Shown here one piece after another: positions 18,867-27,372 of a stretch of 57,912 bases of DNA (positions are counted from its first letter, which is position 1; each line of letters starts with the position of its first letter). The notes beneath the pieces were generated by a model. The model did not search any database and was not told the DNA's origin. It was given only the letters and a program-made list of their open reading frames with translations. Location of the stretch: NCBI GenBank assembly GCA_946402065.1, contig CAMIVR010000015.1, forward strand, positions 1 to 57,912, given 5' to 3'. The position numbers were made by a program, and so were the translations under genes. The stretch is from an uncultured Brevibacillus sp. (lineage in GTDB: Bacteria > Bacillota > Bacilli > Brevibacillales > Brevibacillaceae).

Positions 18867-20228
18867 TCAATCAAATATCGACAGGTCACCGGCGCGCTCA
18901 GTCAAATGGCCGTCTTCCATAATCCCCATCTTTTCCAACCACTTTTCAAACTCGCGCAGTGGCCGCAGCCCCAGCATCTCGCGCAAGCTGGCATCGTCGT
19001 GATAGCTCGTATCCTGGTAATTCAGCATGACGTCATCGCCACCCGGCACGCCCATGTAAAAATTGGCTCCGCCAAGCGCAGTCAGGATACCGGCAATCTC
19101 CTGGTCGTTCTGGTCCGCTTCCATGTGATTGGTATACGTAGGCGCGATGCCCATCGGCAAGCCGTGCATTTTACCCATAAACAGATCTTCCAGGTCGGCG
19201 CGGATCATTTGCCGGCCGTCGTACAGCGTTTCCGGGCCGATGAATCCGGAGACATTGTTGACCATAAACGGCTTCCAGTGTCGGGCGTAGCCATACGTCC
19301 GCGACTCCAGCGTCTGCATGTCGACGCCCAGGTTGGCGTCGAGCGACACCTCGGAGCCTTGGCCTGTCTCAAAGTACATGACGTTGGGTCCGGTGGACGT
19401 CCCGTACAGCCGCATCATTTCCATGCCTTCATCGAGAATCTCCCTGTTCACGCCAAAGGCATCGTTGGCTTTCTGCGTTCCGGCCAGACTCTGGAACATC
19501 AGGGCGATCGGCGCTCCTTGCTTCATCGCTTTCATCTGGGTGGTGATATGGGCGAGTACGCAGTTTTGCGTCGGAATCTCCCACTTCTGCATGAATTCGT
19601 GCGACATCGTCAGCAGCCGGGCCACGCTCTCCGCCGAATCGTTGTTCGGATTAATCCCGATGACGGCATCGCCGGAGCCGTAAGACAGCCCTTCTTTGAT
19701 CGAGAACAGAATGCCTTCCGGGTCGTCTGACGGATGGTTCGGCTGGCAGCGGAACGCCAGTCGCCCCGGCTCGCCGATCAGCGTATTGCAATAGGCCTGA
19801 TAGCGCATTTTTTGCGCGGCCATGACGAGGTCGATGCTGGACATCAGCTTGGCGACAGCCGAGATCATCTCACTGGTCAAGCCGCGGCTGATCCGCTGCA
19901 ATTGCGGCATGCGCGTCTTGCTCGCCAGGATGTACTCGCGCAGTTGTCCGACGGTCCAATGCTTGATTTCCTGATAGACGAACTGATTCAGATCATCGTA
20001 AATGATTTTCGTCACCTCGTCGGTTTCGTACGGAACGACGGGATTCTCGTAAATATCCTGCAATTGCAGCTCGCTTACGACCACTTTTGCCGCCATCCGC
20101 TCCAGTGCCGATTCGGCGGCAATCCTGTTCATGCGGTCGCCCGACTTCTCTTCGCTCGCTTTGGCCAGTACTTCTTTTAATGAAGCGAACTGGTAGTGCT
20201 GCTTACGGATGACACACGAAAGCTTCAT
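18867..20228 (-). CDS. eutB: Ethanolamine ammonia-lyase large subunit EutB, copy 2 (position 362 altered)
   Basis: 453 residues, alignable without gaps to copy 1 and to E. coli EutB. Arg160, Gln162 (FRCQPNHPSD), Asn193 (IGINP) and Glu287 (YFETGQGS) are present, but the segment that reads GVDICYTNHM in copy 1 reads GIAPTYTNHM here, so Asp362 is replaced by Ala. In the E. coli enzyme Asp362 contacts the substrate amino group. The rest of the barrel is intact, so this is not a decaying gene. It may have altered substrate preference or activity. ATG at 20228 follows GGAGGGG. Confidence 0.95.
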   Translation of the reverse strand: MKLSCVIRKQHYQFASLKEVLAKASEEKSGDRMNRIAAESALERMAAKVVVSELQLQDIYENPVVPYETDEVTKIIYDDLNQFVYQEIKHWTVGQLREYILASKTRMPQLQRISRGLTSEMISAVAKLMSSIDLVMAAQKMRYQAYCNTLIGEPGRLAFRCQPNHPSDDPEGILFSIKEGLSYGSGDAVIGINPNNDSAESVARLLTMSHEFMQKWEIPTQNCVLAHITTQMKAMKQGAPIALMFQSLAGTQKANDAFGVNREILDEGMEMMRLYGTSTGPNVMYFETGQGSEVSLDANLGVDMQTLESRTYGYARHWKPFMVNNVSGFIGPETLYDGRQMIRADLEDLFMGKMHGLPMGIAPTYTNHMEADQNDQEIAGILTALGGANFYMGVPGGDDVMLNYQDTSYHDDASLREMLGLRPLREFEKWLEKMGIMEDGHLTERAGDLSIFD

Positions 20229-20257
20229 CGTATCTTCCCCTCCATCTATTCTCGCGC

Positions 20258-21709
20258 TCATGCGCCAGTATGAAATGCCAGCGTCTTGATCATCACCGGA
20301 ATCATCGTCTGGGCGATCGGTTCACCCAGGTCGATGTAATCCCCGTGCTCCACCTGTATCTGGTCAATGCAAATGATTTGCGGCCGCTCCCGACAGCGGA
20401 CTGCCAGTGACTGGCCCAGTGCCTTGGCCATGTCGTTCTCGCAAATGACCGCCATGATCGCTGCTTCAGGGCAGAATGTCCGGTACCCATTGGCTAGTGT
20501 CTCGGCCAGCAGCTGCACCATCGCAAACGAACAGTGGCCAAGTCCCTTCAAGGCGATCGCAAAAGGCGGCGAAGCGTGCCCGCCGTACAAGCGGACACCG
20601 GCTGACAAAGCCTGCTCGATTGCTGCTTGCATGGCCGGCTCGCCGAGATTGGCTAGGTCGAGCTTGCAGACCGGCAAATTGCGAATCGGCAGCAGGGCTG
20701 CGTTGATAAACACGGTCGAACCGCTGATCTCCGCGCTCTCCATCCCCGCTCCGATCACCGTGGCGCGAACCGTTTGGGCAGCCGCGACAAGGGAAATCGC
20801 TTGCCGCTTACATTCCGCAAGCAGCGTGTGCGCGAGCAGCGGGCCGATATCGCCGTACACTGCCGTCTCTGCCAGCGATTCCGGCGCTTTTTCCCGCATG
20901 AGCTGGCCGACACCGCCCGACACCATCATTTCATCCATGCGCGGCAAGCGCTCGGGCAGATCTCCCAGCACGAGCAGCCCGGCTGTGCGATCCTGCCGCG
21001 TCCCCGTCAGCAAATCAAGCATGGACCTGTTCAAATGCGTCAGTACCTCGCTCAGTTGCTCGTAGGAAACCTGCCGACCCTCTGCCACGTGGTGATAGCC
21101 GTTGCCGGCAAGCCAGGCGTGCAGATTGGGCGAGAGGTAGCGGATGGCTCCGGCTTTGTCCAGTTGAATCAGCCTGCCGCCGATGTGAAAGGTTAGGGTG
21201 GCGATGGCTTTGCCGCGTTGAAAATAGGCGACATTGGCTGTTCCGCCGCCGATATCGACGTTGGCAATGACCTTTTCGCTCTGGATGGAGCGGTTCTGCG
21301 CTCCTGCTCCTTTGCCTGCGAGCACGCCCTCCAGATCAGCCCCTGCGACAGCGACGACGAAATCGCCAGCTCGCTCGGCCAAATAGTGCACGATCTGCTC
21401 CGCGTTTTTTTTCGTCGCCGTTTCTCCGGTAATGATTACAGCGCCTGATTTGACGTCTGACAGCGAGAGGCTCGCCTGGCTGTATTCGCGCTGCAGGAGG
21501 GAATCGAGGGCGCGGATGTCGATCTCGTCCTGACTGACGAGCGGTGTACTGTAAATCGGGCTGGCGTACGTAAGCTTGCGCTCGACGATTTGAAACTTGG
21601 GAATGTCGGTGCGCCCTGAGACGCGGGCCAGTCTCAACTGACTGACGATCAGCTTCGTCGTACTCGTCCCCACATCCAGGCCGACACTCGTAATCCACTT
21701 CTCTTCCAT
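20258..21709 (-). CDS. eutA: Ethanolamine ammonia-lyase reactivase EutA, copy 2
   Basis: 483 residues, clear paralogue of copy 1. ATPase motifs: GLDVGTSTTKLIVSQLRL near residue 10, GAVIITGETATKKNAEQIV, VIANVDIGGGTANVAYF and GAGMESAEISGSTVF. ATG at 21709 with GGGAGG. It is the first gene after attenuator 2. Each EutBC pair thus has its own reactivase. Confidence 0.96.
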   Translation of the reverse strand: MEEKWITSVGLDVGTSTTKLIVSQLRLARVSGRTDIPKFQIVERKLTYASPIYSTPLVSQDEIDIRALDSLLQREYSQASLSLSDVKSGAVIITGETATKKNAEQIVHYLAERAGDFVVAVAGADLEGVLAGKGAGAQNRSIQSEKVIANVDIGGGTANVAYFQRGKAIATLTFHIGGRLIQLDKAGAIRYLSPNLHAWLAGNGYHHVAEGRQVSYEQLSEVLTHLNRSMLDLLTGTRQDRTAGLLVLGDLPERLPRMDEMMVSGGVGQLMREKAPESLAETAVYGDIGPLLAHTLLAECKRQAISLVAAAQTVRATVIGAGMESAEISGSTVFINAALLPIRNLPVCKLDLANLGEPAMQAAIEQALSAGVRLYGGHASPPFAIALKGLGHCSFAMVQLLAETLANGYRTFCPEAAIMAVICENDMAKALGQSLAVRCRERPQIICIDQIQVEHGDYIDLGEPIAQTMIPVMIKTLAFHTGA

Positions 21710-21740
21710 CGCGTCCTCCCTTCGATCACATGCCTCAAAT

Positions 21741-21793
21741 AAAAAAACGCCCGAATCAATTGCGCAGATGCCTGCCCAATCGCTTCAAAGCGT
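21741..21793 (-). terminator. Attenuator terminator in leader of eutABC copy 2
   Basis: Minus strand ACGCTTTGAAGCGATTG pairs (with one bulge and several G-T pairs) with CAATTGATTCGGGCGT and is followed by TTTTTTT, about 30 bp before eutA copy 2. Its 5' arm overlaps the ANTAR hairpin. Confidence 0.8.
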
Positions 21794-21801
21794 CATTGCT
21801 T
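21787..21801 (-). promoter_or_regulatory. ANTAR (EutV) antitermination hairpin 2
   Basis: Minus strand AAAGC-AATGAC-GCTTT: perfect 5-bp stem with hexaloop having A1 and G4; 12 of 13 matches to AGCAANGRRGCUY. It starts ~30 bp after the stop codon of the upstream kinase, so transcription must come through the regulatory genes. GAATAGGG lies a little upstream as in leader 1. Confidence 0.8.
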
Positions 21802-21831
21802 TGCAGATTGTCCCTATTCACCTGATTTTCA

Positions 21832-23253
21832 TTACTCAACCGGAAAAATGATCGTTACCTGCGTTCCGGTGCCGATGTTGTGAAATTCGAGAATCCCGTT
21901 CAAATTTTCCCGCACCAGCGTTTCGACGATTTCCAGGCCGAGGTGCCCTTTTGGCGATTTGCCCTTGTAGGTGAACCCAACGCCGTTGTCGGTAACCACT
22001 ACGTGGACAAACTGGTTGCGGTGGTGCAACTGTACTTCAATCAGCCCTTCGTCGCGCGTGACAAACGCATGGTTCACGCAGTTTTGGATCAGTTCGTTGA
22101 TGATCAGGGAGAGCGACGTCGCCTTGTCCGTGGCCAAAAACAGCGTATCGCCATTGACCGCGACGTGGATCACTTGGCCTGGCTTCACCGTCGAAGCGAT
22201 AATTCCGCGTGAAATGTTTTCCAGCACTTCTTTGCAATCAATCGAATCGATGCCCTCGTGAGCCAGCAGCTCATGAACGATGGATATGCTCGTAATACGG
22301 TTGATGCTCTCGCGAAACACTTTTTCGATTTCCGCCGTCCGCGAACGGCGCATCTGCAAGCGCAAGAGGCTTGCTATGGTTTGCAGGTTGTTTTTGACGC
22401 GATGGTGAATTTCCTTGATCACGGCTGACTTGATCATCAGTTGCTTGTCTTTTTCCTTGATCTCGGAAATATCCTGCAAGAGCAGGATTCCGCCGACCGC
22501 CTTCTGCTCGCGGTAGATCGAAACCGCTTTCAATTGGATACAAATCGTACCTTGCTGAAATTCTTCCGAGATCATGCCGCCGTTTTCGGCAATCTTTTCT
22601 TTGGTAAAGCGGCCGAGCGGAAAATCCTCGATCGACTGGCCGATGATCGATTTGTCATAGCCGATCTGTTTCATCAGCTCATACGCCCTGGCATTGACGA
22701 ATGAAATCAGATTGCGGTCGTCAAACAGGATGATGCCTTCGTGAATCAATGCCGGCACTTTGTTTTCCGACATCGCGAGCGTAAGCAGTGTCTCGCTTAA
22801 GTGTTCCGTCGTTTCCATCAGCTTCTCCACGCTTTTTTCCTGCTGAACAGCCGCCGAGATGTCGCGTTCGGAAATGAGCACGGCAATCGTCTTGCCTGCA
22901 GGGTTCTGGATCGGGACGATATTTTGCTGCATGACGACCTGCTCATGGGGGTACATGCCGCGGGAACCAATCACCGGCTTGCCCGACTGCAAGCTGAACA
23001 GAACGCCCGGCTCGTGCTCAGCGAACACGACCTGACCGACCAGGTCTGTATGGTACAGCGATTTTGCCGTAGCGGGGCGGGCATGTGCCAGGATCAGCGC
23101 CGCCCGCGTAGAAGGGAGCAAGCAGTCGATAAACACATCTGCTTCGGAAACATCCGCGAGCAGCTGCGTTTGCTTGATCATGTTCTCAATCAGGACAACG
23201 TCATCTGAAGACAGCCCGGTTTGCTGCAGGTATTCGCTTCGTATCGTATTCAT
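21832..23253 (-). CDS. eutW: EutW/PdtaS-type sensor histidine kinase, copy A
   Basis: 473 residues from the ATG at 23253 (MNTIRSEYLQQTG). No transmembrane segment. An N-terminal GAF-like sensory domain of the PdtaS kind (about 25-150, with AALILAHARPATAKSLYHTD), a PAS-like domain (about 175-280, IILFDDRNLISFVNARAYEL), a phosphoacceptor box with EIHHRVKNNLQTIASLL, and an HATPase domain with LIINELIQNCVNHAF and VTDNGVGF. In other eut loci EutW senses ethanolamine and phosphorylates EutV. It is the gene immediately upstream of attenuator 2. The ribosome site is weak (GAGAGA). Confidence 0.9.
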   Translation of the reverse strand: MNTIRSEYLQQTGLSSDDVVLIENMIKQTQLLADVSEADVFIDCLLPSTRAALILAHARPATAKSLYHTDLVGQVVFAEHEPGVLFSLQSGKPVIGSRGMYPHEQVVMQQNIVPIQNPAGKTIAVLISERDISAAVQQEKSVEKLMETTEHLSETLLTLAMSENKVPALIHEGIILFDDRNLISFVNARAYELMKQIGYDKSIIGQSIEDFPLGRFTKEKIAENGGMISEEFQQGTICIQLKAVSIYREQKAVGGILLLQDISEIKEKDKQLMIKSAVIKEIHHRVKNNLQTIASLLRLQMRRSRTAEIEKVFRESINRITSISIVHELLAHEGIDSIDCKEVLENISRGIIASTVKPGQVIHVAVNGDTLFLATDKATSLSLIINELIQNCVNHAFVTRDEGLIEVQLHHRNQFVHVVVTDNGVGFTYKGKSPKGHLGLEIVETLVRENLNGILEFHNIGTGTQVTIIFPVE

Positions 23254-23276
23254 CGTCTCTCTCGCTCGTCTACGTA

Positions 23277-23355
23277 TTAGGCATCGCGATGTAATAACTT
23301 CCGCTGATATTTTGCCAGCAAAAGCGGGAACTAAGTTCATCGCGAGCCCTTAGTA
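23277..23355. repeat. Palindromic intergenic repeat, copy 2
   Basis: Read on the minus strand it is TAAGGGCTCGCGATGAACTTAG, a ~25-bp insertion, then AGCGGAAGTTATTACATCGCGATGCC (split for reading), matching the repeat at 11523-11572. It abuts the eutV stop codon and separates eutV from the second kinase. Confidence 0.65.
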
Positions 23356-23937
23356 AGTTAACTCCGTTTTGTCCAGGTGCAGCAGTTGTTCAGCCAGCTT
23401 GGCCAACGGAATCCGCTTGGTCATGCTTTCCTTCCGCATCCACTGGTAGGCCTGTTCTTCATTGAACGAAAAGTGGCTCATGATTTTCCCTTTGGCCCGC
23501 TCGACGATTTTTCGCTCTTCAAATTTTTGTTCCAGCGCTTGAATGTCATGCCTGAGCGAATTGACCCGCTCGCGCTGACTCAGGGCGATTTCCACGGCGG
23601 GCAGCAGGTCCTCCTCCGACACCGGCTTGACGAGATAGGCGGTCACACCTGCTGCGCTGGCGTCCTTGACCAGCTCCTTCTGACTGTAGGCAGTCAACAG
23701 CAGCACGGATGCATCCGTGAACTTGCGGATGATTTCGGTCGCTTTGATCCCGTTCATCACAGGCATTTTGACATCCATGATGATCAGGTCCGGCTTGTGT
23801 CGATGGGCGAGCTCCACGGCTTCTTCGCCGTTTTTCGCCTCTGCCACGACATTGTAGCCTTCACTCTCGAGAATCTCGCGCAAATCCATGCGGATAATCG
23901 GTTCATCGTCAACAATCAAAATTTTTCTGCTATCCAC
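23350..23937 (-). CDS. eutV: ANTAR response regulator EutV
   Basis: 195 residues from the GTG at 23937, chosen because AGAGGAG precedes it by eight bases (an upstream GTG overlapping the kinase stop is possible). Receiver domain with acidic pocket DDE and phosphoacceptor Asp55 (IIMDVKMPVMNG), Lys in YLVKPVSEED; coiled-coil linker LRHDIQALEQKFEERKIVER (read in parts); C-terminal ANTAR RNA-binding domain AKGKIMSHFSFNEEQAYQW and IPLAKLAEQLL. EutV binds paired hairpins in mRNA leaders and prevents termination. It is the only response regulator here and lies between two kinase genes. Confidence 0.95.
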   Translation of the reverse strand: MDSRKILIVDDEPIIRMDLREILESEGYNVVAEAKNGEEAVELAHRHKPDLIIMDVKMPVMNGIKATEIIRKFTDASVLLLTAYSQKELVKDASAAGVTAYLVKPVSEEDLLPAVEIALSQRERVNSLRHDIQALEQKFEERKIVERAKGKIMSHFSFNEEQAYQWMRKESMTKRIPLAKLAEQLLHLDKTELTY

Positions 23938-23951
23938 ACATTCAACTCCTC

Positions 23952-25370
23952 TCACATCGGGATCGTGACTGTCACTTCGGTACCTTTGCCTGTATCGGTA
24001 AAGGTCAAGGCCCCGCCCAGGTTCTCCTTGATCAGCGTATCGACGATTTTCAGACCGAGATGTCCGGTGGGCGGTGCCCCGCCTGCGTACCCAATGCCTT
24101 TGCCGTCATCCGTCACTTTCAGGATGAGCTGATTGTGCATCTGCTCGACCTCGATCGCAATCAGTCCGACGGCCTCTTCCTTGAATGCGTGCAGCATACA
24201 GTTTTGAATCAGTTCTGTTATGATCAACGCAAGCGACATCGCCTTGTCAGAGGCGAAGAAAAACGGTTTGCCGATCAGGGCGACTTCGATAGCCTGCCCT
24301 TGTCTCGCCATCGACAGCACGACAGTCTTCGAGATTTTGGCGATAACCTCTTTCATATCGACGTACTCAAAGCCATTTTGAGCCAAAATTTCGTGGATCA
24401 CGGCAATGCTGTTAATCCGGTTGATGCTCTCCCGATAGACCTGCTCAATGTCTGGCAGCTTTGAGCGGCGCATCTGCAGGCGAAGCAAGCTTGCAATCGT
24501 TTGCAAATTGTTTTTGACGCGGTGGTGAATCTCCTTGATCGCTTGTGACTTGATCATGAGCTGCTTGTCTTTCTCTTTCAGGGCGGAAATGTCCCGAAGC
24601 AGGATCACCCCGCCGACTGTCATCTGCTGGCGGTAGATGAGCACAGCCTTGAGCAGCAGCGTTGTTCGTCCGTTCTGGATTTCCTCAAGAATCATTCCGT
24701 TGTTTTGCTGAAATCGCTCGCGTGAAAACTTGCCGTATAAAAACCGGTCGATCAACACCCCTTTGAGCGGCGTTTCGTACTCGATTTGTCCGAGCAGTTC
24801 ATACGCCCGCGCATTGACATGGGTAATTTTGTGGGCGTAGTCAAACAAGATGATGCCTTCCTGCATAAGCGCCGAGACGCGAGCCTCCGACATCGCGATT
24901 TCCATCAGCGATACGCTGAGATGTTCGGTCGTCTCGGTCAAAAGCTCTACGCTTTTTTCCTGTTCCACTTGTTCCGTAATGTCTTGCTCCATAATCAGCG
25001 TGCCGATGGTCATGCCGTGGGCATTCTTGATCGGCACGACGTTCTGCTGAATCGGAATCCGCTCCTGCGATATGCCCCGACAGCCCCTGACGGCGTTGCC
25101 GGTCTGCAGGCAGGTTAGGACGGCAGGCTCGTTTTCCCTCAGCGCGAGCTGCCCCACCACTGAACGCTGGTACAGCGATTTGCCTCCCTTGGGTGCAGCC
25201 CAGGCGACAACCAGTGCGGCTGCCAGATCGGATGTAGGGCAGTCGATAAAATAGTCAGCTTGCGAAATGTCGGCGAAAGACTGCAAATGTTTCGACACTT
25301 CTTCAATCCGTAAAATATCATGTTCAGACAACGTCGTCTTGGCCTTGCACAGCTCACGTATGGTTGTCAT
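23952..25370 (-). CDS. eutW: EutW/PdtaS-type sensor histidine kinase, copy B
   Basis: 472 residues from ATG at 25370 (MTTIRELCKAKTTLSEHD). Same build as copy A: GAF-like sensor (DIAAALVVAWAAPKGGKSLYQ-like stretch), PAS-like domain (IILFDYAHKITHVNARAYEL), box EIHHRVKNNLQTIASLL, HATPase with LIITELIQNCMLHAF and VTDDGKGIGY. The two kinases diverge most in the sensor part, suggesting different signals or heterodimers. Its stop overlaps or touches the eutV start region. A TATAGT at 25445-25450 could be the -10 of a separate promoter, without a good -35. Confidence 0.9.
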   Translation of the reverse strand: MTTIRELCKAKTTLSEHDILRIEEVSKHLQSFADISQADYFIDCPTSDLAAALVVAWAAPKGGKSLYQRSVVGQLALRENEPAVLTCLQTGNAVRGCRGISQERIPIQQNVVPIKNAHGMTIGTLIMEQDITEQVEQEKSVELLTETTEHLSVSLMEIAMSEARVSALMQEGIILFDYAHKITHVNARAYELLGQIEYETPLKGVLIDRFLYGKFSRERFQQNNGMILEEIQNGRTTLLLKAVLIYRQQMTVGGVILLRDISALKEKDKQLMIKSQAIKEIHHRVKNNLQTIASLLRLQMRRSKLPDIEQVYRESINRINSIAVIHEILAQNGFEYVDMKEVIAKISKTVVLSMARQGQAIEVALIGKPFFFASDKAMSLALIITELIQNCMLHAFKEEAVGLIAIEVEQMHNQLILKVTDDGKGIGYAGGAPPTGHLGLKIVDTLIKENLGGALTFTDTGKGTEVTVTIPM

Positions 25371-25470
25371 AATCAATCCCTCTGCTACCTGAGGATTTTG
25401 CAAAATTCTGACCTGTCGGAATGTATGTTCACACTCTTTCCTACACTATAGCAGATTCTGCGGGAATTGA

Positions 25471-25911
25471 TTACCCACTGATTTTTAGCAAAAGCGATTC
25501 ACGCAGCTCAGCAATCCCCCGCTTGTCGGCTGCAGAGGTGAGAAAGATCTCGCCCTCGCCAAGCGACTCGCGCAAAAAGCCGATGGCCCGCTCGACATTC
25601 GCTTCGGGATGGTCGATTTTGGTGATGACCCCGAGCGGCGTGTTCGGAAACCCTTGGGAAAACCCGGGGGGAAAGTAGTTCCGATCGCGGGTGGCATCCT
25701 GCACCATGACGAGTATGCCCGCTTCCAGCGAGGTTGCCATCAGGGTGCGGTAGTACAGCGGATTTTCGCTGTATTCCCCCGGCGTATCGATAATCCAGTC
25801 GTGAAATTCCAGCGTCTGTGTTTTTCGCGCCGGCTGATCGTCGTTGAACAGCGCGCGGATGAGTGTCGACTTCCCTGCTTCCACGGCGCCGATGATCATG
25901 ACCCGCTTCAT
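25471..25911 (-). CDS. eutP: EutP/PduV family small GTPase-like protein
   Basis: 146 residues. P-loop GAVEAGKST at residues 8-16, switch motif DTPGEYSEN, and TKIDHPEA as the base-specificity motif. In Salmonella EutP was reported to act as an acetate kinase, making ATP from acetyl phosphate; that would fit the phosphotransacylase in this operon. Three bp after eutS. Confidence 0.93.
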   Translation of the reverse strand: MKRVMIIGAVEAGKSTLIRALFNDDQPARKTQTLEFHDWIIDTPGEYSENPLYYRTLMATSLEAGILVMVQDATRDRNYFPPGFSQGFPNTPLGVITKIDHPEANVERAIGFLRESLGEGEIFLTSAADKRGIAELRESLLLKISG

Positions 25912-25914
25912 CGC

Positions 25915-26256
25915 CTACGACCTCGTCAGCAGCGCCGGAGTAAAGCGCAGCTTGCTTGCAAGAAACTGGTTGACCGCCTCAATTCCCATCTCGACTGCCG
26001 ACACGTCGCCGACGATGATCAGTGAACCCGTGAAGCGGTCCAGAAAGCCGAGGTCGACATTGGCCGCTTTGGTCGCGATGTCCGCCGCGATTATCGACGA
26101 CTCTGTCGGGGTAAGCGTCAAAATGCCGATCGCCCCTGCTTCCTTGATTCCCAATTTGGTGTACAGAATCGGATCGGGATTGGCGATTACATGCGCCAGC
26201 GTCACCTGCTTGCCGGGCACGTACTCTTGTATGACTCGTTGCCGTTCCTGTTCCAT
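25915..26256 (-). CDS. eutS: Microcompartment shell protein EutS
   Basis: 113 residues; one circularly permuted BMC domain. Typical opening [19 protein letters not shown] and core [20 protein letters not shown], ending [21 protein letters not shown]. Forms bent hexamers in the eut shell. ATG at 26256 after GAGGGTG. Confidence 0.96.
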   Translation of the reverse strand: MEQERQRVIQEYVPGKQVTLAHVIANPDPILYTKLGIKEAGAIGILTLTPTESSIIAADIATKAANVDLGFLDRFTGSLIIVGDVSAVEMGIEAVNQFLASKLRFTPALLTRS

Positions 26257-26280
26257 CGTTTTTCACCCTCCCCTGACCTG

Positions 26281-26556
26281 CTAGACATCGTCGGCTACCT
26301 CAAACGAATCGACGATCCCTACGATGACCGCATCGATCGGTGCGTTGTTGTTGCCAAAGAGGATCCGTGCAGGAGTGCCGCGCGAGACGATTACTTTCTC
26401 GCCCACTCCCGCACCGATCCGGTCAGCGGCGATGACGATCTGCCCCTGATCATTGGCCTCTGTATCGATCGGCTGAACCATCAGCAGCTTTAAATTTTCC
26501 ATCCCGACTTCTTTTTGCGTCGCCCAGACGCTGCCGATCACTTTGCCCAGAAACAT
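26281..26556 (-). CDS. eutN: Microcompartment vertex protein EutN
   Basis: 91 residues, EutN/CcmL family: MFLGKVIGSVWATQKEVGM start, LLMVQPID, DRIGAGVGEKVIVSRGTPAR. These proteins form pentamers that close the shell vertices. The longer in-frame reading upstream of the ATG at 26556 overlaps the previous gene and is not used. Confidence 0.96.
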   Translation of the reverse strand: MFLGKVIGSVWATQKEVGMENLKLLMVQPIDTEANDQGQIVIAADRIGAGVGEKVIVSRGTPARILFGNNNAPIDAVIVGIVDSFEVADDV

Positions 26557-26560
26557 CCTC

Positions 26561-27367
26561 TCACCCCTTCTCGACGACCTGGAGTGCAATGCCTTTTTCC
26601 CGCAACACATCTACGGCGAGCGGCGAGATGATCGTACCCTTTTGAACATTCAGAGACTTGGTCGGCAGGTTGGGCTGTGTCTTCAGCCAGTCGGCTGTGA
26701 GCAGTTTGCCGGAAAAGAGCTGGGTATCCCCGGATATGACATCTGCATCGCTTGCCGGCTCAGCCTGCTGCCTTGCTTTAAGCACCGCTATGACGCTGTC
26801 GGCCAGCTCGCTCTGCAGGCGAAACTCGACCCCCAGCTCCTTCATCGCTGCCATGTGACGGGCAAACAGCTTCTGGTAGCCGACAGGCAAGGTGACGGCC
26901 TGAAGCGTTCTGCGATCGGCGCGTTTGATGCCGGGTACGTCGGAGCCAACGAACACAGGCTTCTGCAAGACGAGCGCGGCAAAGATAATCTCGGCCTTGA
27001 TCGTCCCTTTCAGCCCTGCCGCTACGCGGGCAGCGTTGTCCAGATCAATCTCCGGAATGACAAAAGCGTCATACTCTTTCGGCAGCTCGAGCGGAGCGGG
27101 AGCAAACTCGTCGCTTGCGATGCATTTGCCCGCTCCACCGCACTCCAGCTTGTTCATGCCCAGCCACGAAGACGTCTCGCCGTCGAGAAACAGCAGGTCA
27201 TGGGCGATCCCGCTGCCCTTCAGCTTGATAAAATGGTCGAGGTACGCTTCGTGTGCCGTACTGTCGCAGAAGATGTACAGCACTTTCGGCTGGTTTTGCT
27301 GTTTTTCCTGGTGCATCGCGCTTAAAATCTCACGGGTGATTTCGGCCACCATCTCTTTTAGATTCAC
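26561..27367 (-). CDS. Uncharacterised eut/BMC-associated protein with targeting-like N terminus
   Basis: 268 residues; I cannot assign a function. GTG start with GGGGAGG. Residues 2-18 (NLKEMVAEITREILSAM) form an amphipathic helix followed by a polar linker, like cargo targeting peptides. A Rossmann-like alpha/beta body follows (VLYIFCDS, AFVIPEIDLDNAARV, EIIFAALVLQKPVFVGSDV) with a Cys pair in KLECGGAGKC. The C terminus has SPLAVDVLREKGIALQV, a motif also seen at the N terminus of the neighbouring phosphotransacylase and in eut cobalamin adenosyltransferases. Probably matches the uncharacterised protein common in Gram-positive eut operons. Confidence 0.7.
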   Translation of the reverse strand: MNLKEMVAEITREILSAMHQEKQQNQPKVLYIFCDSTAHEAYLDHFIKLKGSGIAHDLLFLDGETSSWLGMNKLECGGAGKCIASDEFAPAPLELPKEYDAFVIPEIDLDNAARVAAGLKGTIKAEIIFAALVLQKPVFVGSDVPGIKRADRRTLQAVTLPVGYQKLFARHMAAMKELGVEFRLQSELADSVIAVLKARQQAEPASDADVISGDTQLFSGKLLTADWLKTQPNLPTKSLNVQKGTIISPLAVDVLREKGIALQVVEKG

Positions 27368-27372
27368 GCTGC

